A DNA stretch of 64,000 nucleotides, from the NCBI GenBank assembly GCA_920105625.2, contig OV050030.1, forward strand, positions 195,171,887 to 195,235,886, in the 5' to 3' direction. This document shows positions 11,941-22,075 of this stretch, in pieces. The translations under genes and the position numbers were made by a program. The notes under the pieces were generated by a model. That model was not told the DNA's origin and did not search any database. It saw nothing but the letters and a program-made list of their open reading frames with translations. Position 1 is the stretch's first letter. Every line of letters begins with the position of its first letter. The DNA comes from Clusia tigrina. Taxonomy: Eukaryota > Arthropoda > Insecta > Diptera > Clusiidae.

Positions 11941-13494
11941 ATCTACCCCTATCTGCCTCAGTCGTCGCCTCAGTCGGCGTCGCAGCCTCTATCAGCGTCT
12001 CTGTAGGCGTCTCGGTTGCTGCCGCTGTCGATTGGGGGGTCTGCTGCCTTCTTTATGCCTATATTTACCCCTATCTGCCTCAGTCGGCGTCTCAGTCGGC
12101 GTCCCAGCCTCTGTCAGTGTCTCTGTAGAAGTCTCAGTCGATGCCGCTGTTTATTGGGGGCTCTGCTGCCTTCTCTATGCCTATATCTACCCCAATCTGC
12201 CTCAGTCGGCGTCTCAGTGGGCGTCCCAGCCGCGGTCAGCGTCTCTGTTGGCGTCTCAGTCGCTACAGCTCTCGATTGGGGAGGTCTGCTGCCTTCTCAA
12301 TGCTTATATCGACCACTATCTGCCTCAGTCTGCGTCTCAGTCGGCGTCGCAGCATCTGTTAGCGTCTGTTTAGGCGTCTCAGTTGCTGCCGCTGTCGATT
12401 GGGGCATCTGCTGCCTTCTCTATGCCTATATATACCCCTATCTGCCTCAGTCGGCGTCGCAGCCTCTGTCAGCGTGTCTGTAGGCATCTCAGTCGCTGCC
12501 GCTGTCGATTGTGGGGGCTGCTGCCTTCTCTATGCCTATATCTACCCCTATCTGCCTCAGTCGGCGTCTCAGTCGGCGTCGCCGCCTCTGTCAGCGTATC
12601 TGTAGGTGTCTCAGTCGCTGCCGCTGTCGATTGTGGGGTCTGCTGCCTTCTCTATACCTATATCTACCCCTACCTGGCTCAGTCGGCGTCTCAGTCGGCG
12701 TCGCAGCTTCTGTCAGCGTCTCTGTAGGAGTCTCAGTCGCTGACGCTGTCGATTGGGGGGTCTGCTGCCTTCTCTATGCCTATATCTACCCCTATCTGCC
12801 TCAGTCGGCGTTTCAGCCTCTGTCAGCGTCTCTGTAGGCGTCTCAGTCGTGCCGCTCTCGATTGGGTGGGTCTGCTTCCTTCTCTGTGCCTATATCTACC
12901 CCTATCTGCGTCAGTCGACTTCTCAGTTGGCGTCGCAGCCTCTGTGAGCGTCTCTGTAGGCATATCAGTTGCTGCCGCTGTCGATTGGTAGGGGTCTGCT
13001 GCCTTTTCTACGCCTATATCTACTACTATCTGCCTCAGTCGGCGTCTCAGTCGGCGTCGCAGCCTCTGTCAGCTTCTCTGTAGGCGTCTCAGTCGCTGGT
13101 GCTGTCGATTGGGGGGTCTGCTTCCTTCTCTATGCCTATATCTACCCCTATCTGCCTCAGTCGGCGTCGCAGCCTCTGTCAGCTTCTCTGTAGGCGTCTC
13201 AGTCGCTGCCGCTGTCGATTGGTGGATCTGCTGCCTTCTCTATGCCTATATCTACCCCTATCTGCTTCAGTCGTCGCCTCAGTCGGCGTCGCAGCCTCTG
13301 TCAGTGTCTCTGTAGAAGTATCAGTCGATGCCGCTGTTGATTGGGGGCTCTGCTGCCTTCTCTATGCCTATATCTACCCCAATCTGCCTCAGTCGGCTTC
13401 TCAGTGGGCGTCCCAGCCACGGTCAGCGTCTCTGTTGGCGTCTCAGTCGCTACAGCTGTCGATTGGGGAGGTCTGCTGCCCTCTCAATGCATAT

Positions 13495-13550
13495 ATCTAC
13501 CCCTATCTGCGTCTCTGTAGGCGTCTCAGTCGCTGCCGCTGTCGAATGGG
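13495..13550 (+). repeat. Broken monomer lacking the 12-mer region
   Basis: CCCTATCTGC runs straight into GTCTCTGTAGGCG near 13510, skipping the CAGTCGGCG 12-mers and the CAGCCTCTGTCA segment. The flanking GCGTC shared by the two parent positions suggests a deletion between short homologies. Confidence 0.82.
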
Positions 13551-13560
13551 CGGTCTGCTG

Positions 13561-14829
13561 CCTTCTCTGTGCCTATATCTGCACCTATCTACCACAGTCG
13601 GCGTCTCAGTCGGCGTCGCAGTCTCTGTCAGCTTCTCTGTAGGCGTGTCAGTCGCTGCTGCTGTCGATTGGGGGGTCTGCTGCCTTCTCTACGCCTATAT
13701 CTACCCTTAACTGCCTCAGTCGGCGTCTCAGTCGGGGTCGCAGCGTCTGTCAGCGTCACTGTAGGCGTCTCAGTCGCTGCCGCTGTCGATTGGGGGTCTG
13801 CTGCCTTCTCTATGCCTATATCTACCCCTATCTGTCTCAGTTGGCGTCTCAGACGGCGTCGCAGCCTCTGTCAGCGTCTCTGTAGGCGTCTCAGTTTTTG
13901 CCGCTGTCGATTGGGGGGGTCTGGTGCCTTCTATATGCCTATATCTACCCCTATCTGCCTCAGTCGGCGTCGCAGCCTCTGTCAGCGTCTCTGTAGGCGT
14001 CTCAGTCTTTGCCGCTGTCGGTTGGGGAGTCTGGTGCCTTCTCTATGCCTATATCTACCCCTATCTGCCTCAGTCGGCGTCTCAGTCGGCGTCTCAGTCG
14101 GCGTCGCAGCCTGTGTCAGCGTCTCAATCGCTGCGCTATCGATTGGGGGGTCTGCTGCCTTCTCTACGCCTATATCTACCCCTATCTACCACAGTCGGCG
14201 TCTCAGTCGGCGTCGCAGTCTCTGTCAGCTTCTCTGTAGGCGTGTCAGTCGCTGCTGCTGTCGATTGGGGGGTCTGCTGCCTTCTCTACGCCTATATCTA
14301 CCCCTATCTGCCTCAGTCGGTGTCTCAGTCGGCGTCGCAGCCTCTGTCAGCGTCTCTGTAGGCGTCTCAGTTTTTGCCGCTGTCGATTGGGGGGGGTCTG
14401 GTGCCTTCTATATGCCTATATCTACCCCTATCTGCCTCAGTCGGCGTCGCAGCCTCTGTCAGCGTCTCTGTAGGCGTCTCAGTCTTTGCCGCTGTCGGTT
14501 GGGGGGTCTGGTGCCTTATCTATGCCTATATCTACCCCTATCTGCCTCAGTCGGCGTCTCAGTCGGCGTCGCAGCCTGTGTCAGCGTCTCAATCGCTGCG
14601 CTCTCGATTGGGGGGTCTGCTACCTTCTCTATGTCTATATCTACACCTATCTGCCTCAGTCGGCGTCGCAGCCTCTGTCAGCGTCTCTGTAGGCGTCTCA
14701 GTCGCTGCCGCTGTCGATTGTGGGGTCTGCTGCATTCTCTATGCCTATATCTACCCCTATCTGCCTCAGTCGGCGTCGCAGCCTCTGTCAGCGTCTCTGT
14801 AGGCGTCTCAGTCGCTGCCGCTGTCGATT
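13561..14829 (+). repeat. Satellite with chance long open frame
   Basis: Ordinary monomers, some carrying TTTTTGCCGCTGTCG or ATCGCTGCGCTATCGATTGG. The latter type lacks the CTGTAGGCG region that holds the usual TAG stop. Several units of changed length therefore leave one frame open for 431 codons (13569-14864). The translation is only the rotating low-complexity Ser/Val/Leu and Cys/Arg text found everywhere in the array, so I do not call a gene. A triple 12-mer lies at 14071-14106. Confidence 0.85.
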
Positions 14830-15610
14830 GTGGGGTCTGCTGCCTTCTCTATGCCTATATCTAGTCCTATCTGCCACAGTCGGCGTCGCAGTCTCTGTCA
14901 GCGTCTCTGTAGGCGTCTCAGTGACTGCCGCTGTCGATTGGGGCGTATGCTGCCTTCTCTTTGCCTATATCTGCACCTATCTGCCATAGTCGGCGTCGCA
15001 GCCTCTGTCAGCGTCTCTGTAGGCGTCTCAGTCATTGCCGCTGTCGATTGGGCGTTCTGTTGCTTTCTCTATGCCTATATCTACCCCTATCTGCCTCAGT
15101 CGGCGTCGCAGCCTTAGTCAGCATCATTGCAGGCGTCTCAGTCGCTGCCGCTGTCGATTGGGGGGTCTGCTGCCTTCTCTATGCCTATATCCACCCCTAT
15201 CTGTCTCAGTTGGCGTCTCAGTCGGTGTCGCAGCCTCTGTTAGCCCCTCTGTAGGCGTCTCAGACGCTGCCGCTGTCGATTGGGGGGTCTTTTGCCTTCT
15301 CTATGCCTATATCTACCCCTATCTGCCTCAGTCGGCGTCTCAGTCGGCGTCGCAGCCTGTGTCAGCGTCTCAATCGCTGCGCTATCGATTGGGGGGTCTA
15401 CTACCTTCTCTATGCCTATATCTACACCTATCTGCCTCAGTCGGCGTCGCAGCCTCTGTCAGCGTCTCTGTAGGCGTCTCAGTCGCTGCCGCTGTCGATT
15501 GTGGGGTCTGCTGCCTTCTCTATGCCTATATCTACCCCTATCTGTAACAGTCGGCGTCGCAGCCTCTGTCAGCGTCTCTGTAGGCGTCTCAGTCGCTGCC
15601 GCTGTCGATT

Positions 15611-15623
15611 GGGGGGGGGGGGG
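15611..15623 (+). repeat. Poly-G tract (13)
   Basis: Expanded G-run after GATT. The related position in the 2582-bp-offset copy (18193-18202) has 10 G. Confidence 0.88.
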
Positions 15624-18487
15624 TCTCCTGCCTTCTCTATGCCTATATCTATCCCAATCTGCCTCAGTCGTCGAGTCAGTCGGCGTCGCAGCCTCTGTCC
15701 GCGTCTCTGTAGGCATCTCAGTCGCTGCCGCTGTCGATTGGGGGGTCTGCTGCCTTCTATATGCCTATATATACCCCTATCTACCTCAGTCGGCATCTCA
15801 GTCGGCGTCCCAGCTTCTGTCAGTGTCTCTGTAGAAGTCTCAGTCGATGCCGCTGTTGATTGGGGGTCTGCTGACTTCTCTATGCCTATATCTACCCCAA
15901 TCTGCCTCAGTCGGCGTCTCAGTCGGCGTCCCAGCCTCTGTCAGTGTCTCTGTAGAAGTCTCAGTCGATGCCGCTGTTGATTGGGGGGGTCTGCTGCCTT
16001 CTCTATGCCTATATCTACCCCAATCTGCCTCAGTCGGCGTATCAGTCGGCGTACCAGCCTCGGTCAGAGTCTCTGTAGGCATCTCAGTCGCTGCCGTTGT
16101 CGATTGGGGGGTCTGCTGCCTTCTTTATGCCTATCTACCTCAGTCGGCGTCTCAGTCGGCGTCCCAGCCTCTGTCAGTGTCTCTTTAGAAGTCTCAGTCG
16201 ATGCCGCTGTGTATTGGGGGGATGCTGCCTTCTCTATGCCTATATCTACCCCAATCTCCCTCAGTCGGCGTCTCAGTCGGCGTCCCAGCCTCGGTCAGCG
16301 TCTCTGTTGGCGTCTCAGTCGCTGCAGCTGTCGATTGGGGAGGTCTGCTGCCTTCTCAATGCTTATATCTAACCCTATCTGCCTCAGTCTGCGTCTCAGT
16401 CGGCGTCGCAGCCTCTGTCAGGGTCTCTGTAGGCGTCTGAGTCGCTGCCGCTGTCGATTGGGGGGTCTGCTGCCTTCTCTATGCCTATATCTACTCCTAT
16501 CTGCCTCAGTCGTCGCCTCAGTCGGCGTCGCAGTCTCTTTCAGCGACTCTGTAGGCGTCTCAGTGACTGCCGCTGTCGATTAGGGCGTATGCTGCCTTCT
16601 CTTTGGCTATATCTGCACCTATCTGCCACAGTCGGCGTCGCAGCCTCTGTCAGCGTCTCTGTAGGCGTTTCAGTCGCTGCCGCTGTCGATTGGGGGGTCT
16701 GCTGCCTTCTCTATGCCTATATCTACCCCTATCTGTAACAGTCGGCGTCTCAGTCGGCGTCGCAGCCTCTGTCAGCGTCTCTGTAGGCGTCTCAGTCATT
16801 GCCGCTGTCGATTGGGGGGTCTGTTACTTTCTCTATTCCTATATCTACCCCTTTCTGCCACAGTCGGCGTCGCAGCCTCTGTCAGCGTCTCTGTAGGCGT
16901 CTCAGTCGCTGCCGCTGTCGATTGGGGGTCTGCTGCCTTCTATATGCCTATATCTACCCCTATCTGCCTCAGTCTGCGTCTCAGTCGGCGTCCCAGCCTC
17001 TGTCAGTGGCTCTGTAGGCGTCTCAGTCGCTGCCGCTGTCGATTGGGGGGTCTGCTGCCTTCTCTATGCCTATATTTACCCCTATCTGCCTCAGTCGGCG
17101 TCTCAGTCGGCGTTCCAACCTCTGTTAGCGTCTCTGTTGGCGTCTCAGTTGCTGCAACTGTCGATTGGGGAGGTCTGCAGCCTTCTCTATGCATATATCT
17201 ACCCCTATCTGCCTCAGCCTGCGTCTCAGACGGCATCGCAGCCTCTGTCAGCATCTTTGTAGGCGTCTTAGTCGCTGCTGCTGTCGATTAGGGGGTCTGC
17301 TGCCTTCTCTATGCGTATATCTACTCCTATCTGCCTCAGTCGTCGCCTCAGTCTGCGTCGCAGCCTCTGCCAGCGTCTCTGTAGGCGTCTCAGTCGCTGC
17401 CGCTGTCGATTGTGGGGTCTGCTGCCTTCTCTATGCCTATATCAACTCCTATCTGCCACAGTCGGCGTCGCAGTCTCTGTCAGCGTCTCTGTAGGCGTCT
17501 TAGTCACTGCCGCTGTCGATTGGGGCGTATGCTGCCTTCTCTTTGCCTATATCTGCACCTATCTGCCATAGTCGGCGTCGCAGCCTCTGTCAGCGTCTCT
17601 GTAGGCGTCTCAGTCATTGCCGCTGTCGATTGGGGGGTCTGTTGCTTTCTCTATGCCTATATCTACCCCTGTCTGCCTCAGTCGGCGTCGCAGCCTTAGT
17701 CAGCATCATTGCAGGCGTCTCAGTCGCTGCCGCTGTCGATTGGGGGGTCTGCTGCCTTCTCTATGCCTATATCTACCCCTATCTGTCTCAATTGGCGTCT
17801 CAGACGGTGTCGCAGCCTCTGTTAGCCCCTCTGTAGGCGTCTCAGACGCTGCCGCTGTCGATTGGGGGGTCTTTTGCCTTCTCTATGTCTATATCTACCC
17901 CTATCTGCCTCAGTCGGCGTCTCAGTCGGCGTCGCAGCCTGTGTCAGCGTCTCAATCGCTGCGCTATCGATTGGGGGGTCTGCTGCCTTCTCTATGCCTA
18001 TATCTACACCTATCTGCCTCAGTCGGTGTCGCAGCCTCTGTCAGCGTCTCTGTAGGCGTCTCAGTCGCTGCCGCTGTCGATTGTGGGGTCTGCTGCCTTC
18101 TCTATGCCTATATCTACCCCTATCTGTAACAGTCGGCGTCGCAGCCTCTGTCAGTGTCTCTGTGGGCGTCTCAGTCGCTGCCGCTGTCGATTGGGGGGGG
18201 GGTCTCCTGCCTTCTCTATGCCTATATCTATCCCTATCTGCCTCAGTCGTCGAGTCAGTCGGCGTCGCAGCCTCTGTCCGCGTCTCTGTAGGCATCTCAG
18301 TCGCTGCCGCTGTCGATTGGGGGGTCTGCTGCCTTCTATATGCCTGTATATACCCCTATCTACCTCAGTCGGCGTCTCAGTCGGCGTCCCAGCCTCTGTC
18401 AGTGTCTCTGTAGAAGTCTCAGTCGATGCCGCTGTTGATTGGGGGGTCTGCTGACTTCTCTATGCCTATATCTACCCCAATCTGCCT

Positions 18488-18559
18488 CAGTCGGCGTCTC
18501 AGTCGGCGTCTCAGTCGGCGTCTCAGTCGGCGTCTCAGTCGGCGTCTCAGTCGGCGTCC
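18488..18559 (+). repeat. 12-bp subrepeat expansion, 6 copies
   Basis: Five exact CAGTCGGCGTCT copies and a sixth ending CC, the longest run of this subrepeat that I found. It lies in a GTTGATTGG-preceded monomer with CTACCCCAATCTGCC. The same monomer type has four copies at 20844-20891, 33370-33417 and 50687-50734, so it is a hotspot for 12-mer number change. Confidence 0.95.
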
Positions 18560-18837
18560 CAGCCTCTGTCAGTGTCTCTGTAGAAGTCTCAGTCGATGCC
18601 GCTGTTGATTGGGGGGTCTGCTGCCTTCTCTATGCCTATATCTACCCCAATCTGCCTCAGTCGGCGTATCAGTCGGCGTCCCAGCCTCGGTCAGCGTCTC
18701 TGTAGGCGTCTCAATCGCTGCGCTATCGATTGGGGGGTCTACTGCCTTCTCTATGCCTATATCTACACCTATCTGCCTCAGTCGGCGTCGCAGTCTCTGT
18801 CAGCGTCTCTGTAGGCGTCTCAGTCGCTGCCGCTGTC

Positions 18838-20225
18838 GTTTGGGGGGTCTGCTGCCTTCTCTATGCCTATATCTACCCCTATCTGCCTCAGTCGGCGTCG
18901 CAGCCTCTGTCAGCGTCTCTGTAGGCGTCTCAGTCGCTGCCGCTGTCGATTGGGGGGTATTCTGCCTTCTCTATGCCTATATCTACCCCTATCTGCCTCA
19001 GTCGTCGCCTCAATCGGCGTCCCAGATTCTGTCAGCGTCTCTGTAGGCGTCTCAGTCGCTGCCGCTGTCGTTTGGGGGGTCTGCTGCCTTCTCTATGCCT
19101 ATATCTACCCCTATCTGCCTCAGTCGGCGTCGCAGTCTCTGTCAGCGTCTCTGTAGGCGTCTCAGTCGCTGCCGCTGTCGATTGGGGGGTCTCCTGCCTT
19201 CTCTATGCCTATATCTACCCCTATCTGCCTCAGTTGGCGTCTCAGTCGGCGTCGCAGCCTCTGTCAGCGTCTCTGTAGGTGTCGCAATCTCTGCGCTGTC
19301 GATTGGGGGGTCTGCTGCCTTCTCTATGCCTATATCTACACCTATCTGCCTCAGTCGGCGTCGCAGCCTCTGTCAGCGTCTCTGTAGGCGTCTCAGTCAC
19401 TGCGGCTGTCGATTGTGGGGTCTGCTGCCTTCTCTATGCCTATATCTACCCCTATCTGCCTCAGTCGGCGTCGCAGCCTCTGTCAGCGTCTCTGTAGGCG
19501 TCTCAGTCGCTGCCGCTGTCGATTGGGGGGTCTTCTGCCTTCTCTATGCCTATATCTACCCCTATCTGCCTCAGTCGTCGCCTCAATCGGCGTCCCAGAT
19601 TCTGTCAGCGTCTCTGTAGGCGTCTCAGTCGCTGCCGCTGTCGTTTGGGGGGTCTGCTGCCTTCTCTCTGCCTATATCTACCCCTATCTGCCTCAGTCGA
19701 CGTCGCAGCCTCTGTCAGCGTCTCTGTAGGCGTCTCATTCGCTGCCGCTGTCGATTGGGGGGGTCTCCTGCCTTCTCTATGCCTATATCTACCCCTATCT
19801 GCCTCAGTTGGCGTCTCAGTCGGCGTCGCAGCCTCTGTCAGCGTCTTTGTAGGTGTCGCAATCTCTGCGCTGTCGATTGGGGGGTCTGCTGCCTTCTCTA
19901 TGCCTATATCTACACCTATCTGCCTCAGTCGGCGTCGCAGCCTCTGTCAGCGTCTCTGTAGGCGTCTCAGTCACTGCGGCTGTCGATTGTGGGGTCTGCT
20001 GCCTTCTCTATGCCTATATCTACCCCTATCTGCCTCAGTCGGCGTCGCAGCCTCTGTCAGCGTCTCTGTAGGCGTCTCAGTCGCTGCCGCTGTCGATTGG
20101 GGGGGGTCTCCTGCTTTCTCTATGCCTATATCTACCCCTATCTGCCTCAGTCGTCGCCTCAATCGGCGTCCCAGATTCTGTCAGCGTCTCTGTAGGCGTC
20201 TCAGTCGCTGCCGCTGTCGTTTGGG
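18838..20225 (+). repeat. Five-monomer higher-order repeat, 574 bp
   Basis: Units start at 18838, 19411 and 19985 (spacings 573 and 574). Each holds monomers of 110, 122, 110, 122 and 110 bp, distinguished in order by: a consensus-like unit; a unit with TCGTCGCCTCAATCGG and CAGATTCTG; a unit starting GTTTGG; a unit with CAGTTGGCG and GGTGTCGCAATCTCTGCG; and a unit with CTACACCTATC and CACTGCGGC. The third copy is partial and diverges near 20225. The same order recurs at 21280-22075. This is the cleanest HOR in the window. Confidence 0.9.
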
Positions 20226-21279
20226 GGGTCTGCTGCCTTCTCTATGCCTATATCTACACCTATCTGCCTCAGTCGGCGTCTCAGTCGGCGTCGCAGCCTG
20301 TGTCAGCGTCTCAATCGCTGCGCTATCGATTGGGGGGTTTGCTGCCTTCTCTATGCCTATATCTACACCTATCTGCCTCAGTCGGCGTCGCAGCCTCTGT
20401 CAGCGTCTCTGTAGGCGTCTCAGTCGCAGCCGCTGCCGATTGTGGGGTCTGCTGCCTTCTCTATGCCTATATCTACCCCTATCTGTAACAGTCGGCGTCG
20501 CTGCCTCTGTCAGTGTCTCTGTGGGCGTCTCAGTCGCTGCCGCTGTCGATTGGGGGGGGTCTCCTGCCTTCTCTATGCCTATATCTATCCCTATCTGCCT
20601 CAGTCGTCGAGTCAGTAGGCGTCGCAGCCTCTGTCCGCGTCTCTGTAGGCATCTCAGTCGCTGCCGCGTCGATTGGGGGGTCTGCTGCCTTCTATATGCC
20701 TGTATATACACCTATCTACCTCAGTCGGCGTCTCAGTCGGCGTCCCAGCCTCTGTCAGTGTCTCTGTAGAAGTCTCAGTCGATGCCGCTGTTGATTGGGG
20801 GGTCTGCTGACTTCTCTATGCCTATATCTACCCCAATCTGCCTCAGTCGGCGTCTCAGTCGGCGTCTCAGTCGGCGTCTCAGTCGGCGTCCCAGCCTCTG
20901 TCAGTGTCTCTGTAGAAGTCTCAGTCGATGCCGCTGTTGATTGGGGGGTCTGCTGCCTTCTCTATGCCTATATCTACCCCAATCTGCCTCAGTCGGCGTA
21001 TCAGTCGGCGTCCCAGCCTCGGTCAGCGTCTCTGTAGGCGTCTCAGACGCTGCCGCTGTCGATTGGGGGGTCTTTTGCCTTCTCTATGCCTATATCTACC
21101 CCTATCTGCCTCAGTCGGCGTCTCAGTCGGCGTCGCAGCCTGTGTCAGCGTCTCAATCGCTGCGCTATCGATTGGGGGGTCTACTGCCTTCTCTATGCCT
21201 ATATCTACACCTATCTGCCTCAGTCGGCGTCGCAGCCTCTGTCAGCGTCTCTGTAGGCGGCTCAGTCGCTGCCGCTGTC
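20226..21279 (+). repeat. Satellite between 574-bp HOR runs
   Basis: Monomers of the GCGCTATCGATTGG, CTGTAACAG and GTAGAAGTCTCAG types, in the order seen at about 17940-18730, so this is a copy of that block between two runs of the 574-bp HOR. A four-copy 12-mer run lies at 20844-20891. No gene is seen. Confidence 0.82.
20844..20891 (+). repeat. 12-bp subrepeat expansion, 4 copies
   Basis: Three CAGTCGGCGTCT copies plus one ending CC, in the same monomer type as the six-copy run at 18488. Confidence 0.93.
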
Positions 21280-22075
21280 GATTGGGGGGGTCTCCTGCCT
21301 TCTCTATGCCTATATCTACCCCTATCTGCCTCAGTCGGCGTCGCAGCCTCTGTCAGCGTCTCTGTAGGCGTCTCAGTCGCTGCCGCTGTCGATTGGGGGG
21401 TCTTCTGCCTTCTCTATGCCTATATCTACCCCTATCTGCCTCAGTCGTCGCTTCAATCGGCGTCCCAGATTCTGTCAGCGTCTCTGTAGGCGTCTCAGTC
21501 GCTGCCGCTGTCGTTTGGGGGGTCTGCTGCCTTCTCTATGCCTATATCTACCCCTATCTGCCTCAGTCGGCGTCGCAGCCTCTGTCAGCGTCTCTGCAGG
21601 CGTCTCAGTCGCTGCCGCTGTCGATTGGGGGGTCTCCTGCCTTCTCTATGCCTATATCTACCCCTATCTGCCTCAGTTGGCGTCTCAGTCGGCGTCGCAG
21701 CCTCTGTCAGCGTATCTGTAGGTGTCGCAATCTCTGCGCTGTCGATTGGGGGGTCTGCTGCCTTCTCTATGCCTATATCTACACCTATCTGCCTCAGTCG
21801 GCGTCGCAGCCTCTGTCAGCGTCTCTGTAGGCGTCTCAGTCACTGCGGCTGTCGATTGTGGGGTCTGCTGCATTCTCTATGCCTATATCTACCCCTATCT
21901 GCCTCAGTCGGCGTCGCAGCCTCTGTCAGCGTCTCTGTAGGCGTCTCAGTCGCTGCCGCTGTCGATTGGGGGGTCTCCTGCTTTCTCTATGCCTATATCT
22001 ACCCCTATCTGCCTCAGTCGTCGCCTCAATCGGCGTCCCAGATTCTGTCAGCGTCTCTGTAGGCGTCTCAGTCGC
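21280..22075 (+). repeat. 574-bp HOR, second run
   Basis: A unit from 21280 to 21853 (574 bp) and a partial one from 21854, with the same monomer order as 18838-20225. The stretch about 18850-19620 matches about 21293-22065 at an offset of 2443 bp. Confidence 0.87.

Larger units (their letters stand above)
8521..13560 (+). repeat. Divergent satellite block with 818-bp-spaced copies
   Basis: Monomers here carry characteristic variants: GTAGAAGTATCAGTCGATG with GTTGATTGG, CCCAGCCGCGGTCAGCG, and CTACAGCTGTCGATTGG. The stretch about 10056-10650 recurs at about 10874-11468 (offset 818 bp, aligned length about 595 bp). The combination about 8515-8770 recurs near 12125-12375. Some monomers are broken by deletions (see 11841-11940 and 13495-13550). 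No gene is seen. Confidence 0.85.
14830..18837 (+). repeat. Satellite HOR block pair, offset 2582 bp
   Basis: About 14830-15834 and 17412-18413 are near copies at constant spacing. They run through the same monomer sequence: a CACAGTCGGCG unit, a GGGGCGTATGCTGCC unit, a CAGTCATTGCC unit, a CATCATTGCAGG unit, and a truncated unit ending GCGCTATCGATTGG. Related copies lie at about 32296-33300 (14884 bp from the second) and 43927-44820 (a further 11631 bp). The stretch 15840-17410 between them holds GTAGAAGTCTCAG-type and other monomers. No gene is seen. Confidence 0.85.

Noticed and set aside
13569..14864. 431-codon open frame as a gene
   Set aside because: The translation is the same rotating low-complexity text as the rest of the array. 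No domain, signal peptide or start context stands out, and the frame is not kept in related blocks.
19546..20769. 407-codon and other 200-370-codon open frames on + as repeat proteins
   Set aside because: Monomer length is not a multiple of three, so no frame stays in register. Lengths depend on G-run slippage and 12-mer changes, and near-identical blocks give different frames.
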